The notes beneath the pieces are model-generated. The model saw only the letters and a program-made list of their open reading frames with translations, was not told where the DNA came from and made no database searches. Of a stretch of DNA of 9,467 nt, positions 5,829 to 9,467 are shown in pieces (the first letter of the stretch is position 1; every line of letters begins with the position of its first letter). This DNA is from an uncultured Eubacteriales bacterium (GTDB taxonomy: Bacteria > Bacillota > Clostridia > Oscillospirales > Acutalibacteraceae), in NCBI GenBank assembly GCA_900313475.1, contig OMRJ01000160.1, positions 1-9,467 of the forward strand, written 5' to 3'. The position numbers were made by a program, and so were the translations under genes.

Positions 5829-7151
5829 ATGGGAAAACCGATAGTCGCAATAGTCGGCAGACCGAATGTCGGAAAGTCGACGCTTTTCAATAAGCTTTCG
5901 GGCAGACGTCTCTCGATAGTTGACGATACTCCCGGGGTGACACGCGACAGAATCTATGCCGACTGTGAATGGCTCGGCAGAAATTTTCTTATTGTCGACA
6001 CGGGCGGCATTGAGCCGTATTCCGATGATATAATTCTCTCACAGATGCGCCGTCAGGCGCAGATCGCAATAGACAGCGCCGACGCGATTATATTTGTATG
6101 CGACGTAAAAACGGGCATTGTCGCAACCGACGCGGAAGTGGCAGCCATGCTTATAAAGAGCGGTAAACCGATAGTGCTTTGTGTCAATAAGTGCGATTCT
6201 CTCGGTACGCCTCCCGCGGATTTTTACGAGTTTTATAATTTGGGACTGGGCGATCCGATTGCCGTTTCGTCCGTCCACGGGCACGGTACGGGCGATCTGC
6301 TCGATGAGGTCATAAAGCTTATTCCCGAAGACGCTCCGGAAACGGAGGACGGCGATTACGTTCGAGTAGCCGTTATCGGCAAGCCCAATGTCGGCAAGTC
6401 TTCTCTTGTCAACGCTCTTTGCGGCGAAGAACGCATGCTTGTTTCAAACATCGCGGGAACCACGCGGGATGCCACCGACACGGCAGTATGCAATAAGCAC
6501 GGCAATTTCATGTTTATTGACACTGCCGGACTTCGCCGCAAATCAAAGGTCGACGATCAGATAGAAAAATACAGCGTTCTGCGCGCCGTTGCGGCGGTGG
6601 AGCGTGCCACGGTGTGCGTGATAATGATAGACGCGCTCGAAGGCTTTACGGAACAGGATTCCAAGGTTGCAGGCATTGCACACGAAGCCGGAAAAGCGTG
6701 TATTATTGCCGTAAACAAGTGGGACGCCTACGAAAAAGACGGACGAACGATGGATGCTTACAGAAAAAAACTGATGAACGACTTTTCGTTTATGTCGTAC
6801 GCCCCCATTATTTTTATTTCGGCAAAAACGGGTCAGCGTCTTGACCGTCTTTTTGAGCTTATAAAGTTCGTTGACGACCAGAATGCCGTAAGAATACCCA
6901 CCGGAAGACTCAATCAGGTGCTTGCCGATGCCGAGGCGCGCGTTCAGCCGCCGACGGACAAGGGAAAACGCCTTAAAATTTATTACATGACGCAGGCTTC
7001 CACTCGTCCGCCGACGTTTGTTGCATTCGTCAATAACCGCGATCTGTTTCATTACAGCTATCAGAGATACATCGACAACCGTATCCGTGAAGTGTTCGGA
7101 CTTGAGGGCACTCCGACAAGACTTGTGATAAGAGAGCGCGGAGAAAAGTAA
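5829..7151 (+). CDS. der: Ribosome biogenesis GTPase Der (EngA)
   Basis: This 440-residue GTPase has two tandem G domains and a C-terminal KH-like domain. The family binds the 50S subunit and is needed for its late assembly. G domain 1 has GRPNVGKS (10-17), the switch region threonine in PGVTRD (35-40), DTGG (57-60) and NKCD (120-123). G domain 2 has GKPNVGKS (184-191), AGTTRD (209-214), DTAG (231-234), NKWD (296-299) and SAK (331-333). Residues about 352-440 are the KH-like domain, ending with GTPTRLVIRERGEK. All nucleotide-binding motifs are intact and the length matches the usual 435-440 of Firmicutes Der. The ATG follows CGGAGG. A strong terminator lies beyond the stop. Confidence 0.98.
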   Translation: MGKPIVAIVGRPNVGKSTLFNKLSGRRLSIVDDTPGVTRDRIYADCEWLGRNFLIVDTGGIEPYSDDIILSQMRRQAQIAIDSADAIIFVCDVKTGIVATDAEVAAMLIKSGKPIVLCVNKCDSLGTPPADFYEFYNLGLGDPIAVSSVHGHGTGDLLDEVIKLIPEDAPETEDGDYVRVAVIGKPNVGKSSLVNALCGEERMLVSNIAGTTRDATDTAVCNKHGNFMFIDTAGLRRKSKVDDQIEKYSVLRAVAAVERATVCVIMIDALEGFTEQDSKVAGIAHEAGKACIIAVNKWDAYEKDGRTMDAYRKKLMNDFSFMSYAPIIFISAKTGQRLDRLFELIKFVDDQNAVRIPTGRLNQVLADAEARVQPPTDKGKRLKIYYMTQASTRPPTFVAFVNNRDLFHYSYQRYIDNRIREVFGLEGTPTRLVIRERGEK

Positions 7152-7208
7152 TTCCGTTATCGAAAAATATATATCTTTAGCTCGACAAATGTCTTTAATT
7201 TGTTTTCC

Positions 7209-7252
7209 AAGCGGTCTGTCCGAATATGAGTTCGGAAGGATCGCTTTTTTTT
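7209..7252 (+). terminator. Rho-independent terminator after der
   Basis: The outer arms AAGCGGTC (7209-7216) and GATCGCTT (7239-7246) pair with one G-U. A two-by-two internal loop separates them from the inner arms TCCGAA (7219-7224) and TTCGGA (7231-7236), with loop TATGAG. Eight consecutive T follow (7245-7252). It closes the DUF512-der transcript. A much weaker A/T stem (7185-7190 with 7198-7203) lies just upstream. The 202-base gap from der to the next gene holds only this terminator and the promoter at 7281-7309. Confidence 0.9.
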
Positions 7253-7280
7253 ATTATTTTATTAATTGTTCGCAAAAATA

Positions 7281-7309
7281 TTGATTATTCGGGGCGTGTG
7301 TGGTAAACT
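7281..7309 (+). promoter_or_regulatory. Sigma-A promoter for the aminotransferase-ispF-cdaA unit
   Basis: TTGATT (7281-7286) and TAAACT (7304-7309) are separated by 17 bases. The predicted start near 7316 leaves about 38 nt of leader. An in-frame GTG at 7300 overlaps this promoter, which is one reason to place the gene start at the later ATG. Confidence 0.65.
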
Positions 7310-7353
7310 GTATCGGTATAAGAATATTTGTTGTTTCGAAAAGAGGCTTGAAT

Positions 7354-8643
7354 ATGAAAACACTTGATAATTTTTCCGTTGAGGAGCTTCACCGTTTTGA
7401 GGACGAAGCAAAAAAATATTACGGTGAACTTAAGTCGCGTAAGGTTGATATAAACATGGCAAGAGGAAAACCGTGCGCAGAGCAGCTTGAGCTTTCCACC
7501 GAGCTTTTTGATCTTGATCTGTCGCAGTGCGGATACAAGGCGGAGGACGGGACCGACTGCCGTAACTACGGTCTTTTGTGCGGAATTCCGGAATGCAGAC
7601 GCCTTTTCGGCGAGGTGTTCGGAGTTGACCCGAAAAACGTTATAGCCTGCGGTTCATCCAGTCTAAACCTGATGTTCGACTATTTTTCGCAGTGTTATAC
7701 ACACGGCGTATGCGGCTCAAAGCCGTGGTCGCAGGTTCCGGGGTATAAAATAATCGCCGTCGTTCCCGGGTATGACAGACATTTCGCCGTCGCGCAGTAT
7801 TTCGGAGCCGAACTTGTAAACGTTAAAATGACAGCCGACGGTCCCGACATGGACGCCATAGAGGAGCTTGTAAAAGATCCGGCGGTAAAGGGAATGTTCT
7901 GTGTTCCGAAATATTCAAATCCCGACGGAATAACATACTCCGACAAGACCGTTGAGCGTCTTGCCTCAATGAAGACCGCAGCGGACGATTTCAGAGTCAT
8001 ATGGGACGAAGCATACATAATCCACGACCTTTACGACGAAAAGGATGAGCTTTCTAACGTTTTTGAGCTTGCGAAAAAATACGGAACCGAAGACAGATTT
8101 GTCGCTTTTGCGTCCACGTCCAAGATAACCTATCCCGGAGCGGGCGTTTCGGCGGTTGCCGCAAGCGACGCAAATATCGAAGACATCAAAAAGCGTCTTA
8201 CCGTTCAGATCATCAGCTATGATAAGCTCAATCAACTCCGTCATTCTTTCCTTTACAAGAATCTTGACGACCTCAAAGCGCAGATGGCGAAGCATGCGGA
8301 GATTTTAAGACCGAAATTCGCAAAAATGGCAGAGGTTCTTCACAAGCGTCTCGGCGGTTTGGGCATCGCCTCATGGACAGACCCGAAGGGCGGCTACTTT
8401 ATCAGCCTCAATGTCGACATCGGTTCGGCAAAACGGGTCGGAGAGCTTTGCAGGGAATGCGGTGTAACGCTTACGGGCGTAGGTGCTACATATCCCTACG
8501 GAAACGATCCCGATGACGCAAATATCCGTCTTGCTCCGTCTTGCCCGACGGTGGATGAAATCGAGACGGCTGCGGAAGTTATCTGCGCCGCCGTTAAGAT
8601 TGCCGCTGCGGAGCAGCTTCTCGGTAAAGGTGAAAAAGAGTGA
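7354..8643 (+). CDS. Type Ic (MocR-like) aspartate aminotransferase, PLP-dependent
   Basis: This 429-residue cytoplasmic enzyme matches the fold-type I aminotransferase subgroup called type Ic or MocR-like AspAT, for which transfer of the amino group between aspartate and 2-oxoglutarate has been described. Visible features are NMARGKP (34-40) near the N-terminus, the PLP-phosphate loop CGSSSLN (99-105), YSNPDG (187-192, N189 near the cofactor), WDEAY (217-221, D218 pairing with the pyridine nitrogen), STSKITYPGAG (254-264, K257 the Schiff-base lysine) and NIRLAPS (390-396, R392 binding the substrate carboxylate). No DNA-binding MocR/GntR domain is attached. The ATG at 7354 follows AGAGG (7342-7346) by seven bases. 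The alternative GTG at 7300 adds 18 unlikely residues and overlaps the promoter. The exact substrate is an inference. The 3' end adjoins ispF. Confidence 0.88.
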   Translation: MKTLDNFSVEELHRFEDEAKKYYGELKSRKVDINMARGKPCAEQLELSTELFDLDLSQCGYKAEDGTDCRNYGLLCGIPECRRLFGEVFGVDPKNVIACGSSSLNLMFDYFSQCYTHGVCGSKPWSQVPGYKIIAVVPGYDRHFAVAQYFGAELVNVKMTADGPDMDAIEELVKDPAVKGMFCVPKYSNPDGITYSDKTVERLASMKTAADDFRVIWDEAYIIHDLYDEKDELSNVFELAKKYGTEDRFVAFASTSKITYPGAGVSAVAASDANIEDIKKRLTVQIISYDKLNQLRHSFLYKNLDDLKAQMAKHAEILRPKFAKMAEVLHKRLGGLGIASWTDPKGGYFISLNVDIGSAKRVGELCRECGVTLTGVGATYPYGNDPDDANIRLAPSCPTVDEIETAAEVICAAVKIAAAEQLLGKGEKE

Positions 8644-8657
8644 ACGGGGAAGAAATG

Positions 8658-9134
8658 ATGTTCAGGGTAGGTCACGGTTACGACGTTCACAGGCTCGTTG
8701 ACGGCAGACGGCTGATTCTCGGCGGGGTTGAAATTCCCTTCGAAAAAGGACTTATGGGACATTCCGATGCCGATGTGCTTACTCACGCGGTGTGCGACGC
8801 TCTTTTGGGTGCCGCCGCGCTCGGCGACATCGGAAAACACTTTCCGGATACCGACGAGCGTTTTCACGGTGCCGACAGCTTAAAGCTTCTTGAAGAATGC
8901 GTTCGCATTCTCGGCGAAAACGGTTTTCTCATTGGTAATATCGATGTGACATTGATTGCACAGGCACCTAAAATTTCGCCTTACACCGAAAAAATGCGTG
9001 AAAAGCTGTCGCGTGCATGCGGAATCGGCAAGCCGCGTGTCAGCGTTAAGGCGACTACCGAGGAAAAACTCGGTTTTACGGGTGACGGGCAGGGAATGTC
9101 ATGTCACTGTGTTGCGCTTATTTATGAAAAATAA
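8658..9134 (+). CDS. ispF: 2-C-methyl-D-erythritol 2,4-cyclodiphosphate synthase
   Basis: IspF is the cyclase of the non-mevalonate (MEP) isoprenoid pathway. It converts CDP-methylerythritol 2-phosphate to the cyclodiphosphate with release of CMP, and works as a homotrimer. The 158-residue length is typical (155-160). Metal-binding residues are D9 and H11 in GHGYDVHRL and H43 in HSDADVLTHAV (35-45). The substrate-binding region includes DIGKHFPDTD (57-66), and KATTEEKLGFTGDGQGM (131-147) is the C-terminal signature. Start choice: GTG 8640 overlaps the aminotransferase stop and has AAAGGTGA upstream, and ATG 8655 is also in frame. ATG 8658 gives MFRVGHGYDVH, like the Bacillus protein, with GGGGAAG (8646-8652) before it, so it is preferred. 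ispD is not fused or adjacent in this window. Confidence 0.93.
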   Translation: MFRVGHGYDVHRLVDGRRLILGGVEIPFEKGLMGHSDADVLTHAVCDALLGAAALGDIGKHFPDTDERFHGADSLKLLEECVRILGENGFLIGNIDVTLIAQAPKISPYTEKMREKLSRACGIGKPRVSVKATTEEKLGFTGDGQGMSCHCVALIYEK

Positions 9135-9152
9135 TTTTGGTGGTGGATTAAA

Positions 9153-9467
9153 ATGATATCGGAAACAATAAAAAACTTCTTTTTACAGCTTAAAGATGTT
9201 TTTTTGAATTATAATTTTTTCTCGGATACACTTGATATACTTGTCGTGGCGCTCATAATATATGTCGTTATCGTGCAGATGCGCAAGACACAGGCGATTC
9301 AGGTCGTCAAGGGTATTGTGCTTGTAGCTCTTATGTATGCCGTTGTTTCTATTCTCGGCATGAACACGAGTACATATCTGTTCAGCAAGCTGTTCAGCGA
9401 TATTCTGATAATTTTTGTCATTCTTTTTTCTGCGGAGATACGCCAGGCGCTTGAGCTTCTGGGAAAA
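9153..9467 (+). CDS. cdaA: Diadenylate cyclase CdaA, N-terminal membrane part (cut by window edge)
   Basis: These are the first 105 codons of a gene that continues beyond the window. CdaA is the membrane-bound enzyme that makes cyclic di-AMP from two ATP. Three hydrophobic segments are visible, about residues 25-43, 51-69 and 75-93, with the characteristic order seen in CdaA: LDILVVALIIYVVIVQMRKT, AIQVVKGIVLVALMYAV, and a third helix leading into the conserved FSAEIRQALELLGK linker. The catalytic DAC domain (DGA and RHR motifs) lies outside the window, so intactness of the active site cannot be judged. The ATG follows GGTGG(A) at 9142-9147 with suitable spacing, 18 bases after the ispF stop, so it is probably in the same transcript. 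cdaR and glmM commonly follow cdaA, but that cannot be tested here. Confidence 0.9.
   Translation, partial: MISETIKNFFLQLKDVFLNYNFFSDTLDILVVALIIYVVIVQMRKTQAIQVVKGIVLVALMYAVVSILGMNTSTYLFSKLFSDILIIFVILFSAEIRQALELLGK

Noticed and set aside
6543..7052. Long antisense open frame (169 codons) within der, and similar ones in dacF, pgi and the aminotransferase
   Set aside because: They lie wholly opposite well-conserved genes, have no ribosome binding site that I can see and no recognisable domain. They follow from the base composition.
7185..7203. Small A/T-rich inverted repeat ACAAAT/ATTTGT upstream of the der terminator
   Set aside because: Six weak A/T-rich pairs are easily found by chance in an A/T-rich gap. 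The strong hairpin at 7209-7252 explains termination.
7300..7353. GTG start giving 18 extra residues on the aminotransferase
   Set aside because: It overlaps the predicted -10 region of the gene's promoter and has no ribosome binding site. ATG 7354 does.

Overview
The window reads as a stretch of chromosome from a Gram-positive anaerobe of the class Clostridia, probably an Oscillospiraceae/Ruminococcaceae-like gut lineage. The pointers are CGGAGG-type ribosome binding sites, TTGnnn-17-TAnnnT sigma-A promoters, a Bacillus-type short glucose-6-phosphate isomerase, the Firmicutes cysteine-rich form of YceD beside rpmF, a DUF512 radical SAM gene directly before der, and the start of a cdaA diadenylate cyclase gene. 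The lineage is an inference; no rRNA or other decisive marker is present. The content is almost entirely housekeeping. I see no mobile element, CRISPR array, tRNA, rRNA, phage gene or toxin-antitoxin pair.

Layout: positions 1-336 (minus strand) hold the 5' end of mtaB, a tRNA methylthiotransferase, read away from the rest from a strong promoter at 368-396. Diverging from it is dacF (466-1692), a secreted D,D-carboxypeptidase. Next is pgi (1779-3119) with its own strong promoter, followed without a terminator by a small P-loop protein of unknown function (3162-3578). A 36-nt hairpin (3606-3641) closes that unit and also contains the -35 box of a perfect-consensus promoter driving yceD-rpmF (3699-4392). 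An intrinsic terminator (4434-4466) ends the pair. The DUF512 radical SAM gene and der (4500-7151) form a two-gene unit ended by a strong terminator (7209-7252). The last unit has its own promoter (7281-7309) and contains a type Ic (MocR-like) aspartate aminotransferase (7354-8643), ispF (8658-9134) and the 5' end of cdaA (9153 onward, cut by the window edge).

Functional themes are cell envelope (dacF; ispF feeds undecaprenyl phosphate; c-di-AMP from cdaA is linked to wall homeostasis), translation and ribosome assembly (mtaB, yceD, rpmF, der) and central metabolism (pgi, aminotransferase). All but one of the plus-strand genes end in TAA or TGA with short gaps and have a recognisable Shine-Dalgarno sequence. 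The exception is the DUF512 gene, which has none in front of its only upstream start.

I do not find an undescribed multi-gene system. The points most worth a second look are the uncharacterised P-loop protein, the promoter nested in a hairpin at 3606-3648, the Shine-Dalgarno-less start at 4500, and the DUF512-der pairing.
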